Shown here piece by piece: positions 1-5,205 of a DNA stretch of 5,205 nt. The stretch covers positions 1-5,205 of the forward strand of contig CABSZR010000117.1 in the NCBI GenBank assembly GCA_902482185.1, given 5' to 3'. The notes under the pieces were generated by a model. It saw only the letters and a list, made by a program, of their open reading frames with translations, was not told the DNA's origin and did not search any database. This stretch comes from an uncultured Collinsella sp. GTDB lineage: Bacteria; Actinomycetota; Coriobacteriia; Coriobacteriales; Coriobacteriaceae. Within the stretch, counting starts at the first letter, position 1; each line of letters opens with the position of its first letter. A program made the translations under genes and the position numbers.

Positions 1-876
1 CTTCATGATGGCGTTGGCAAAGATGGCGCTGCCCGACTCCTCCAGGTAGTTGGGGGCGATATTGGGCAGGTTGATGACCTGGTGCCACATGCCGGTCTTC
101 TCGTCCTGATACGGCAGCATGGCGTCGATCAGATCGTGGAACATCTTGCGGATCTCGTCCTTCTCGGCCGACATCGAAGGCGGCATAAGCTCCCAGGTGT
201 CGATGAGCGCCATGGCAAACCAGCCCTCGGCGCGCAGCCAGAAGTTAGCCGAAAGGCCGGTGACCGGGTCGCACCAGAACTGTTTGCGGCTCGCGTCGTA
301 AGCGTGATAGTACAGACCGTTGAGGGGGTTGCGCATCAGGTCATGCACAACCTGGAACATATGGAAGCTGTCCGAGCAGGCACGACGGTTGTGGAAGCTC
401 AGCTCATACTGCATGTAGAACGGCTGCGCCATATACATGCCGTCGAGCCAGATCTGGTTGGGGTAGACGGCCTTGTGCCAAAACACGCCTTCTTTGGTAC
501 GCGGCTGGGTTTCGAGCTGACGATAGATGGTATCCATGGCGGCGCGATACTTGGGCTTGCCCACCAGGTCATAGAGCTTGTAGAGGGTCTTGCCCGCATT
601 GACGTTATCGAGGTTGTACTCCTGCGGGTTGTAATGCTTGATGGTGCCGTCGTCCTGGACAAAGAAATCGATATAGTCGTCGGCAAAGGTCAGGTAGCGC
701 TGCTCGCCCGTGATCTCGTACAGTTCGATGAGCGCCTTGATCATGCAGCCGTCGATATAGTTCCAGGTGTTCTCCTTACCGGCACGAATCTTTTCGATAT
801 TCCAAGCCGGCGCCTGCGGCGTAGAGGTTTCGATCAACTGCTCGATATAACGGTCCAGGATTTGATTGCAACCCAT
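1..876 (-). CDS. GH105 unsaturated rhamnogalacturonyl/uronyl hydrolase (3' end cut by window edge)
   Basis: The reading frame opens at an ATG at 876-874 and stays open to position 1, giving 292 residues without a stop; the C-terminal portion is missing (family members are usually about 350-380 residues). GH105 enzymes remove the 4,5-unsaturated uronic acid from the non-reducing end of oligosaccharides made by pectate or rhamnogalacturonan lyases, by hydration of the double bond. Visible family motifs are LDNVNAGK (D90), VFWHK (H134, K135), QIWLDGMYMAQPF (D145, the expected catalytic acid), LYYHAYD (H191) and NFWLRAEGW (W213, R215, W219). These align, with an offset of about two, with the active-site residues I recall for Bacillus YteR (D88, H132, D143, H189, R213, W217). 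The N-terminus MGCNQILDRYIEQ has no signal peptide, so the enzyme should be cytoplasmic. An AGAGGGG ribosome binding site sits 6 nt before the ATG. It follows the SGNH esterase gene after 107 bp of palindrome- and repeat-rich DNA, so it probably has its own promoter. Substrate (rhamnogalacturonan versus homogalacturonan fragments) cannot be read from sequence. Confidence 0.94.
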   Translation of the reverse strand, partial: MGCNQILDRYIEQLIETSTPQAPAWNIEKIRAGKENTWNYIDGCMIKALIELYEITGEQRYLTFADDYIDFFVQDDGTIKHYNPQEYNLDNVNAGKTLYKLYDLVGKPKYRAAMDTIYRQLETQPRTKEGVFWHKAVYPNQIWLDGMYMAQPFYMQYELSFHNRRACSDSFHMFQVVHDLMRNPLNGLYYHAYDASRKQFWCDPVTGLSANFWLRAEGWFAMALIDTWELMPPSMSAEKDEIRKMFHDLIDAMLPYQDEKTGMWHQVINLPNIAPNYLEESGSAIFANAIMK

Positions 877-882
877 TGCTGT

Positions 883-889
883 CCCCTCT
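883..889 (-). promoter_or_regulatory. Ribosome binding site of the GH105 gene
   Basis: On the minus strand AGAGGGG is followed by the 6-nt spacer ACAGCA and then ATG at 876. It fixes the start of the GH105 gene, which has no in-frame alternative with a comparable site. Confidence 0.75.
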
Positions 890-904
890 GACGTTAATGA
901 TAGA

Positions 905-960
905 TGAACGTTACCCCTAGTGTAACGCGAACGGGGAATATAGGGTGAACGTTAACCCTA
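905..960. repeat. Direct repeat pair TGAACGTTAmCCCTA, candidate regulator boxes
   Basis: TGAACGTTACCCCTA at 905-919 and TGAACGTTAACCCTA at 946-960 differ at one base and start 41 bp apart, close to four helical turns. The duplication continues less perfectly: CGCGAACGG recurs at 926-934 and 968-976, so two diverged units of about 41 bp lie in tandem. A weaker ACGTTA element occurs at 891-896. Each box is centred on AACGTT, the core typical of LacI-family operators (PurR and RbsR sites have this centre). I infer two same-face operators controlling the GH105 gene; the regulator is not in the window. Confidence 0.6.
919..949 (-). promoter_or_regulatory. Candidate promoter for the GH105 gene
   Basis: Reading the minus strand, TTCACC (949-944) could act as a -35 and TACACT (924-919) as a -10, each matching 4 of 6 consensus bases, but with a 19-bp spacer. 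This would put the transcript start near 912 and give a leader of about 36 nt. The competing -10 TATATT at 942-937 has a better hexamer but no convincing -35. The choice is weak. The location is supported mainly because the two repeated boxes (905-919, 946-960) would overlap the transcript start and the -35. Confidence 0.3.
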
Positions 961-969
961 TATTCCCCG
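932..969. repeat. 38-bp near-perfect palindrome between the SGNH and GH105 genes
   Basis: The arms CGGGGAATATAGGGT (932-946) and ACCCTATATTCCCCG (955-969) are exact reverse complements over 15 bp. The 8-bp centre GAACGTTA is also palindromic except for one pair, so 18 of 19 base pairs match around the axis 950/951. It starts 14 bp after the SGNH stop codon. As RNA it would fold into a stable hairpin that could end or protect the upstream mRNA, but no run of U follows it on either strand, so a standard intrinsic terminator is unlikely. The inner GGGTGAACGTTAACCC (943-958) resembles a LacI-family operator. The structure is certain; its role is inferred. Confidence 0.85.
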
Positions 970-983
970 CGAACGGCAGACTT

Positions 984-1652
984 TTAACGGCAAACGGTGG
1001 CTAAGCCCGCGGCGATGCGATGCGCCAGGCGCTCATAGCCAGCCGGGCTGTAATGCAGACCGTCCGCCATATAGAGTTCGCGGTGCTCCGGCAAAAACGG
1101 GCTGATGCCGCTTTGCGCATACAGGTCAATCACCGGAACGGAGTAACGGTCACAGACCTCCAGCATCGCTCGCACGTAGGCGTCTTGCGTCAGACCCAAA
1201 TGGTTCGCCTCATCGCTTGCCGGGATATCCTTCTCGTGCTTACCACTCGTCTTGCATGGCGTCATAAACACGAGCTTTGCCTGAGGTGAGCGCGCCGTGA
1301 TGGTTCGGATCAGATAGTCGACCGCACCATAGAACTCATGCACATCGGTGCTGCCCAACTCGCCAAGCGGCACGTTGCGGCTAAAGTCGTTAACGCCGCC
1401 AAAGACAACATAGACATCGGCCGCATCGTCGATGCCGTCCAAGCGCTCGACAAATGAATCGGTACGGTCGGCCTTGATGGCGATACGCGAACCCTTGATG
1501 CCAAAGTTCTCGACGACTGCACCTCCCAGCAACGCGCCCAGATGCGAAGTCCAAGAGATGTCGTTGCCGCCTGCGCCGCATCCGTTATCCCCCCATGTGG
1601 TCGAATCGCCAAAGCAGCAAATGGTCGATTCACTCAAGTTCTTCGTTTCCAT
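984..1652 (-). CDS. SGNH/GDSL-family acylhydrolase (probable carbohydrate deacetylase)
   Basis: A 222-residue SGNH hydrolase with all four diagnostic blocks: block I CFGDSTTWG (nucleophile S17), block II ENFGIKGS (G54 as likely oxyanion glycine), block III FGGVND (N88) and block V DGLHYSPAGY (D197 and H200). Length fits single-domain members of this superfamily. These enzymes hydrolyse O-acyl esters; in pectin loci they commonly remove acetyl groups from galacturonic acid or rhamnogalacturonan oligomers. That substrate is inferred here from the neighbours only. No signal peptide or membrane segment is present, so it should act in the cytoplasm. I chose the ATG at 1652 because GAGGAG (1664-1659) lies 6 nt upstream. 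The in-frame ATG at 1712 would add 20 residues but has no ribosome binding site and lies almost against the previous stop codon. It is 69 bp downstream of the fusion gene and is probably the last gene of that operon. Confidence 0.92.
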   Translation of the reverse strand: METKNLSESTICCFGDSTTWGDNGCGAGGNDISWTSHLGALLGGAVVENFGIKGSRIAIKADRTDSFVERLDGIDDAADVYVVFGGVNDFSRNVPLGELGSTDVHEFYGAVDYLIRTITARSPQAKLVFMTPCKTSGKHEKDIPASDEANHLGLTQDAYVRAMLEVCDRYSVPVIDLYAQSGISPFLPEHRELYMADGLHYSPAGYERLAHRIAAGLATVCR

Positions 1653-1658
1653 AATCTT

Positions 1659-1664
1659 CTCCTC
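1659..1664 (-). promoter_or_regulatory. Ribosome binding site that decides the SGNH start
   Basis: GAGGAG on the minus strand, 6 nt before the ATG at 1652-1650. It supports the shorter 222-residue protein over the 242-residue version starting at 1712. Confidence 0.8.
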
Positions 1665-1666
1665 AT

Positions 1667-1697
1667 CCGCCCATTGGCGGCCATACAGGTACGTACC
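1667..1697 (-). other. Small hairpin and 10-bp palindrome in the intercistronic gap before the SGNH gene
   Basis: The 69-bp gap between the fusion stop (1722) and the SGNH start (1652) holds the perfect palindrome GGTACGTACC (1688-1697). It also holds a 5-bp stem, CCGCC-AATG-GGCGG on the transcript (1680-1667), that ends just 2 nt before the GAGGAG ribosome binding site. The stem could modulate access to that site, but both elements are short and may be chance in G+C-rich DNA. No promoter is evident in the gap. Confidence 0.35.
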
Positions 1698-1721
1698 GTT
1701 TATTTGCAACATGCCGAGGGG

Positions 1722-3887
1722 CTAAGCACGGTCGCATTTCGCAACGTGCGAATCGAGCCATTCGATATCCTCGACAAGATGTGTCACTCCCAGATGGTGT
1801 CCACCCGGACACACCTCGTGCCTCAGAGCATCTCTGCGGCCCAGCAACTTGTAGGCATCGCGCACGATCTTGAGCTGTTCATCGACATTTTTCAGCCCGC
1901 GCGAACCGTTCAGATTATCTTCTTCGCAGCTCTGCACTAACAACGGGCGCGGCGCAATAAGCGAGGCAATATCGCCCATGTCGAGCAAGCGCCAAAGTCC
2001 GGGTGTGTAGTTGCAGCTGCAATTGCCGTTGAGATGCAGCAGCGAATCATCGACACCGTACAGGTAGCCCGAGACAAACGCCTTGCATACACGTGGGTCG
2101 AGCGCCGCCAGATACAGCGTCATGTATCCGCCGCCCGAAAAGCCAAAACAGCCCAGGTCGTCCATGGCAATGTCGCCGCGCGCCTCTAGGTAATCGATCA
2201 GACGCATGTTATCCCAGGCGTTGAGGCCCGCAACGGTAAGTCCCAGCGGCTCGGCCATGCGCGCCTGGTTTAGGCACGTGCCGCGCAGAAAGCTGTTCTC
2301 GTCATCGCCCTGACCCTTCCAGTCACGACGGTATCCCCAACCGCGTGCGTCGGGGCAGACGGTCACGTAACCCATACGCGCCAAACGTAGACCGTAGTCG
2401 TAATTGAACTTACGCACAGCATCATCGACCGCCGGCACGCCCGTCACGCCCGCAACACTTGCGGCGCCTGCTCCCTGATGGCCATGCGGGCAGACATAGC
2501 AACACTTGCGGCCGCGCGCATCGAGCTTAGGCGACTGCGGCTCGAGCAGGTAGAACGGCATCCAAACGTCGCGCTCCACCTGCAGCATCGCATGGGTGCG
2601 CACGATACCGCCGGCAATCTGCACCCGATCGAGCTCGCGCGCCTCAATCGACACGCGATCCATAATCGATAGGCCCAACAGGTCAAACAGCCGAACCCTC
2701 GTCGCAATCTGCCATGCCTCAAAGTCTTCGGGCGTCGTGCCCTTAAATGCGGCGGAGCGGCCCTCACGCTTAAGGCGCTCACGAAACGCCAGTTCGTCTT
2801 CGTAATAGGTGTCGATATGCACCGTGCGACCGTTATCGGAAAGACTGTCGGTCTCCGCAGCGTCGCCCGGGCCACCTTCGGGGTCCCAGCCGTCCGCACC
2901 GGAAAGCACCTGTTCGCGGGCGTATCGGGTAGTGGCTGTCGCATCGAGCTCGTGCGCCCATGGCACCCAGTTTTCGGCATCACTCGCCGGGCCATGTAGG
3001 CTTGCACCAGCGTAGTGCGCCCTCTCGTGCGCCGCCGGCTTAGCCCAATCCCACCAACCTTCGCGCTTGATATGCTGTCCCAGCCAGCAATCGATCAGCA
3101 CGGTCTGGGCCCACTCACGCCAAGGACGACCCAAATAGACCGAATCCGGTGCCACGTCTTGCGCGGCTGTAAACGAGCAGCCGTGGAACACGAAGCCATA
3201 TGGCTCTCCCTCGGGCGTCGATGCCGCCGTCACGTAACCGTTCACGTCCATATTGCGGTTGAGCGAGCGGATCTCGCACCCCTCAAAATAGGCACACGCG
3301 CCGCCAAAGATAAAGTCGACGTCGCCCTCAATCCGGCAGCGTCGAAAATACTGACGGCCCACCCGACGCGGCGCAAACTGCTTGGGCCCAATGAATCCGC
3401 CCGGTTTGACTTCGCGCGGGGGCAACGGGCCCAAAAACAGCGTGTCCTGGCGCCCCGTAATGCAACAGGCGTCGACCACCAAACGGTCGCCGTCGGCGTA
3501 CAGGGCAATCGCCTGCCCCACCTCGCGACCGTCGCCGGCATCGTTGACGATTGTGAGGTTCTCGAGCCGCACGTCGTCGGCATCGACCAAAACGGTATAG
3601 GTCCTAAAGGTGCCGAGCTTTCCGTCAATGCCCGATCCGTCCCCCGAGGGCATCTTGGCGCCCAGACTGCCCACGATACGCACGCTGTCAGCCGTCTCGC
3701 CCACCAGCGTCACATACGGTCGATGAATCTCGACCCGTTCGCGGTACTCACCCGGCTCGATATGGATTGTCACCGGTTGCTCGGCATCCGGATAGAGTTG
3801 ATCGGCTGCCGCCAAGGCATCGGAAATCGTTGGATATGCTCCTGCCGCAGCCCTCGAAACGCGCAGTGTATAGATGCTTTCGCTCAT
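1722..3887 (-). CDS. Two-domain esterase: CE8 pectin methylesterase fused to a C-terminal alpha/beta-hydrolase esterase
   Basis: A single uninterrupted 721-residue frame. Residues 1-328 form a right-handed beta-helix pectin methylesterase (CE8), which releases methanol from methylated galacturonic acid. It shows GQAIALYADGDR (Q125), GRQDTLF (Q147, acid/base D148), EGDVDFIFG (nucleophile D191), YLGRPW (R254, W256) and EGWWDW (277-281). A Gly/Asp/Glu-rich linker covers about 329-353. Residues 354-721 are an alpha/beta hydrolase: PHGHQG (467-472, oxyanion region), GFSGGG (nucleophile S584), IAPRPLLV (644-651), EED (acid D657) and PGGHH (base H697, less likely H698). This half resembles the large pectin- and xylan-associated esterases of the Abhydrolase_7 / acetyl-xylan-esterase-like type, possibly near CE19; the exact family is uncertain. 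There is no signal peptide, so both activities should be cytoplasmic. The ATG at 3887 overlaps the previous stop as ATGA, and the nearest Shine-Dalgarno-like run (GGGAG) is 11 nt away, so translation is probably coupled to the upstream esterase. Confidence 0.93.
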   Translation of the reverse strand: MSESIYTLRVSRAAAGAYPTISDALAAADQLYPDAEQPVTIHIEPGEYRERVEIHRPYVTLVGETADSVRIVGSLGAKMPSGDGSGIDGKLGTFRTYTVLVDADDVRLENLTIVNDAGDGREVGQAIALYADGDRLVVDACCITGRQDTLFLGPLPPREVKPGGFIGPKQFAPRRVGRQYFRRCRIEGDVDFIFGGACAYFEGCEIRSLNRNMDVNGYVTAASTPEGEPYGFVFHGCSFTAAQDVAPDSVYLGRPWREWAQTVLIDCWLGQHIKREGWWDWAKPAAHERAHYAGASLHGPASDAENWVPWAHELDATATTRYAREQVLSGADGWDPEGGPGDAAETDSLSDNGRTVHIDTYYEDELAFRERLKREGRSAAFKGTTPEDFEAWQIATRVRLFDLLGLSIMDRVSIEARELDRVQIAGGIVRTHAMLQVERDVWMPFYLLEPQSPKLDARGRKCCYVCPHGHQGAGAASVAGVTGVPAVDDAVRKFNYDYGLRLARMGYVTVCPDARGWGYRRDWKGQGDDENSFLRGTCLNQARMAEPLGLTVAGLNAWDNMRLIDYLEARGDIAMDDLGCFGFSGGGYMTLYLAALDPRVCKAFVSGYLYGVDDSLLHLNGNCSCNYTPGLWRLLDMGDIASLIAPRPLLVQSCEEDNLNGSRGLKNVDEQLKIVRDAYKLLGRRDALRHEVCPGGHHLGVTHLVEDIEWLDSHVAKCDRA

Positions 3888-4693
3888 CGTCCATCACGCT
3901 CCCAGGCAGCGAACTGCTCAGGCCAGCCCTGAACCTGTGGCTGAATATGCTCGGCGCAGCCCTTAAATGCCGTTAAGGCCGAAGCGAGCGATGCCCCATG
4001 CTTTCCATGCGGAAAGACATGTAGGCTAAAGCCAATCCCGTGGTCGGCAAGAGCCTGCGCAAGAAGGAGGCTATTTTGAACTGACACCGATGCATCATCG
4101 GCGGTATGCCACAAGAACGTACGAGGGAAGCCCTCGCCCACCATATTCTCGATTGACAACTTTTGAGCCAAAGCGTCATCGGCACCCGTTAGGTGTTCAA
4201 ACGAACCACGATGAGCATAGGTCCCCGAGCTTACGACCGGATAGCACAAGCAAAGTGCGTCAGGCCGAATCGACTCAGGCGATGTCGCGATCGACTCTGC
4301 AAGCCAAGGTTTGTCCCAAAGCGCCCCGAGCAAGCCAACCAGGTGTCCACCCGCCGAAAAACCCATGACCGTAATTCGATTGGGATCGACGCACAACTCC
4401 GTCGCATGACTTCGCACGGTATCGACCGCCCGCGCAAGTTCTTGCAATGCAAGCGGATAGGTGGCGGGCGCAACCGAGTAGTCCAGAACAAAAGCCTGAT
4501 ACCCCATCGCAAGTAAGCGTAGCGCCACCGGCTCGCCCTCGCGAGGCGAAATATGATCGTAGCCCCCACCCGGCACAATCAAAACTGCAGGTCGGGGTTC
4601 CAGGGCATAAGCATCCTCGGTGGGAGCAAAAATATAGGACGAGATCGCGGCATCCGAGCCATCGACCCCGACACAAATCGTTTTATTGAGCAT
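3884..4693 (-). CDS. Alpha/beta-hydrolase esterase (Aes/acetylxylan-esterase-like)
   Basis: A 269-residue single-domain esterase with a complete alpha/beta-hydrolase triad: IVPGGGYDH (39-47, oxyanion-hole loop of the HSL-like type), GFSAGGH (nucleophile S113), WHTADDASV (acid D199, or the adjacent D200) and FPHGKHG (base H232). Proteins of this kind remove acetyl or other short acyl groups from sugars. Pectin or pectin oligosaccharide is the likely substrate only because of the neighbours. There is no signal peptide, so it is predicted to be cytoplasmic. I chose the ATG at 4693 because GAGAAGG (4705-4699) lies 5 nt upstream. The in-frame ATG at 4735 would add 14 residues (MPCGRATHHNEKVY) that look unlike a protein start and has no ribosome binding site. 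Its TGA overlaps the ATG of the CE8 fusion by 4 bp, so the two are almost certainly co-translated. It follows the GH28 gene after 95 bp. Confidence 0.9.
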   Translation of the reverse strand: MLNKTICVGVDGSDAAISSYIFAPTEDAYALEPRPAVLIVPGGGYDHISPREGEPVALRLLAMGYQAFVLDYSVAPATYPLALQELARAVDTVRSHATELCVDPNRITVMGFSAGGHLVGLLGALWDKPWLAESIATSPESIRPDALCLCYPVVSSGTYAHRGSFEHLTGADDALAQKLSIENMVGEGFPRTFLWHTADDASVSVQNSLLLAQALADHGIGFSLHVFPHGKHGASLASALTAFKGCAEHIQPQVQGWPEQFAAWERDGR

Positions 4694-4698
4694 GTATA

Positions 4699-4705
4699 CC
4701 TTCTC
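4699..4705 (-). promoter_or_regulatory. Ribosome binding site that decides the alpha/beta-hydrolase start
   Basis: GAGAAGG on the minus strand, 5 nt before the ATG at 4693-4691. It favours the 269-residue start over the upstream in-frame ATG at 4735. Confidence 0.8.
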
Positions 4706-4737
4706 GTTATGATGCGTAGCGCGGCCGCATGGCACAA

Positions 4738-4772
4738 GGGCCGCATAGCCGATTTTTTCGGCAATGCGGCCC
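4738..4772 (-). other. Strong intercistronic hairpin between the GH28 and alpha/beta-hydrolase genes
   Basis: The arms 4738-4752 and 4758-4772 pair over 15 positions with one A-A mismatch (4747/4763) around a 5-nt loop (AAAAA on the transcript). The hairpin lies 16 bp after the GH28 stop codon. On the transcript only UUGUGCC follows the stem, so it lacks the U tract of an intrinsic terminator. The T run lies in the loop, not after the stem. It may protect the 3' end of the GH28 message, mark a processing point or partly attenuate downstream expression. A second ATGCGGCC copy at 4730-4723 could compete for the same 5' arm (see findings). Confidence 0.7.
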
Positions 4773-4788
4773 CGGTCATCAATTCCAG

Positions 4789-5205
4789 CTAGGAACGGAC
4801 AATCTTATCGACGTTCTCGAGCTGCAGCTCATCGCCATCCTGACCCTCGATCACCACATTTTGCAGGTCGAGGACTTTCACGTTCTGCGCGATGATGCCC
4901 TGGCGCACCATCGGCTCCACGCCACAGGCCATGGCTGGCACAAAGGGCTCGGCATCGGCGGCAAAGGTCACATGGACATCCTGGAACGTCAGGCGCGTCA
5001 CCTTGCTCTCGGGCAGTCCCGTGATATAGGCCGCGGCCGCGTGGCAGTTGGTGGCCTCGATGTCGCGGAACGTCGTGGCGCCAAAGCCGGGCGTACGGTC
5101 GTCGACGGGCACCGCGTCGCGGCTCTGGACATAGTCGGTCTTGCCGTCCTTATCGCAGAAGTAGAACGAATTGACCACGAAAGGCGTGAGCACCTCGTCC
5201 ATGCG
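4789..5205 (-). CDS. GH28 polygalacturonase, C-terminal fragment (5' end outside window)
   Basis: The frame is open from the window edge (first codon Arg at 5205-5203) to a TAG at 4791-4789, giving 138 residues. It matches the C-terminal end of bacterial GH28 pectin hydrolases: MDEVLTPFVVNSFYFCD near the start, then SRDAVPVDDRTPGFG, the NCHAAAAYITGLPES turn, AMACGVEP, and a run of beta-helix coils ending QNVVIEGQDGDELQLENVD. GH28 enzymes hydrolyse alpha-1,4 galacturonide bonds (endo- or exo-polygalacturonase, or rhamnogalacturonan-specific forms). The catalytic NTD, DD, HG and RIK motifs lie upstream of this fragment, so activity and cellular location (signal peptide or not) cannot be judged. 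The ATG at 5202 is an internal methionine, because the family core must precede it. It is the most upstream gene seen and heads the visible part of the esterase operon. Confidence 0.85.
   Translation of the reverse strand, partial: RMDEVLTPFVVNSFYFCDKDGKTDYVQSRDAVPVDDRTPGFGATTFRDIEATNCHAAAAYITGLPESKVTRLTFQDVHVTFAADAEPFVPAMACGVEPMVRQGIIAQNVKVLDLQNVVIEGQDGDELQLENVDKIVRS

Larger units (their letters stand above)
984..5205 (-). other. Predicted pectin-utilisation operon (GH28, esterase, CE8-esterase fusion, SGNH)
   Basis: Four co-directional genes with gaps of 95 bp, -4 bp and 69 bp. No convincing terminator or promoter lies between them, and all have ester-removing or pectin-hydrolysing functions. 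The true promoter must lie beyond 5205. The 38-bp palindrome at 932-969 is the likeliest downstream boundary. Whether the 95-bp gap with its hairpin separates GH28 from the esterases cannot be decided by reading. Confidence 0.65.

Noticed and set aside
82..891. Plus-strand open frame of 269 codons antisense to the GH105 gene
   Set aside because: Its translation has no recognisable motifs and a composition typical of an antisense shadow, while the minus strand over the same span encodes a clear GH105 enzyme with all active-site residues.
877..983. tRNA, riboswitch or CRISPR repeat in the repeat-rich gap
   Set aside because: There is no cloverleaf and no known riboswitch core. Only two diverged repeat units are present, without spacers of uniform length.
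1653..1712. Upstream in-frame ATG at 1712 extending the SGNH protein by 20 residues
   Set aside because: There is no ribosome binding site before 1712, whereas GAGGAG is well placed before 1652. The extra residues also precede the usual start of the SGNH fold.
2000..2520. Cysteine clusters CCYVC (462-466) and NCSCN (622-626) in the fusion protein as a possible metal site
   Set aside because: The first sits in the strand before the PHGHQG oxyanion loop. The second lies in a loop that, as I recall it, often has similar cysteines in this esterase family. The two sites do not form a CxxC-type metal ligand set.
3015..3932. Plus-strand open frame of 305 codons antisense to the CE8 half of the fusion gene
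   Set aside because: It is rich in R, H and P with no family signature, and the opposite strand carries every CE8 motif. Long antisense frames are expected in G+C-rich genes.
4694..4735. Upstream in-frame ATG at 4735 for the alpha/beta-hydrolase
   Set aside because: It has no ribosome binding site, and the added residues include the translated GAGAAGG site of the downstream start.
4753..4758. T6 run next to a G+C-rich stem, read as a rho-independent terminator
   Set aside because: The T run lies in the loop and first arm pair of the hairpin, not after the stem, and it reads as A on the minus-strand transcript. No U tract follows the stem.

Overview
This window is a pectin-utilisation gene cluster. 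Every gene that can be supported lies on the minus strand, so the locus reads from position 5205 down to position 1. Base composition is G+C-rich (near 58-60 % by eye), ribosome binding sites are purine-rich, and none of the proteins whose N-terminus is visible has a signal peptide. The content and codon style suggest a gut-associated Gram-positive bacterium. A Collinsella-like coriobacterium is my best guess and a G+C-rich Clostridia member is the alternative; nothing in the window settles this.

Layout in transcription order: (1) 5205-4789, the C-terminal part of a GH28 polygalacturonase whose catalytic core lies outside the window. (2) 4693-3884, a 269-residue alpha/beta-hydrolase esterase, preceded by a 95-bp spacer with a strong hairpin. 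(3) 3887-1722, a 721-residue two-domain protein with an N-terminal CE8 pectin methylesterase and a C-terminal alpha/beta-hydrolase esterase. It overlaps gene 2 by 4 bp. (4) 1652-984, a 222-residue SGNH/GDSL acylhydrolase. (5) After a 107-bp intergenic region that holds a 38-bp near-perfect palindrome and duplicated AACGTT-centred boxes, 876-1 encodes most of a GH105 unsaturated uronyl (rhamnogalacturonyl-type) hydrolase, cut at its 3' end by the window edge.

As a pathway (inference): imported pectin oligosaccharides that still carry methyl and acetyl esters would be stripped by four consecutive esterase modules (alpha/beta hydrolase, CE8, second alpha/beta hydrolase, SGNH). GH28 would hydrolyse saturated galacturonides, and GH105 would remove the 4,5-unsaturated uronic acid left by a pectate or rhamnogalacturonan lyase that is not in this window. 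Genes 1-4 look like one operon. GH105 probably has its own regulated promoter within 877-983. The most notable items are the CE8-alpha/beta-hydrolase fusion and the palindrome/direct-repeat control region. I see no sign of a mobile element, CRISPR array, RNA gene or defence system.
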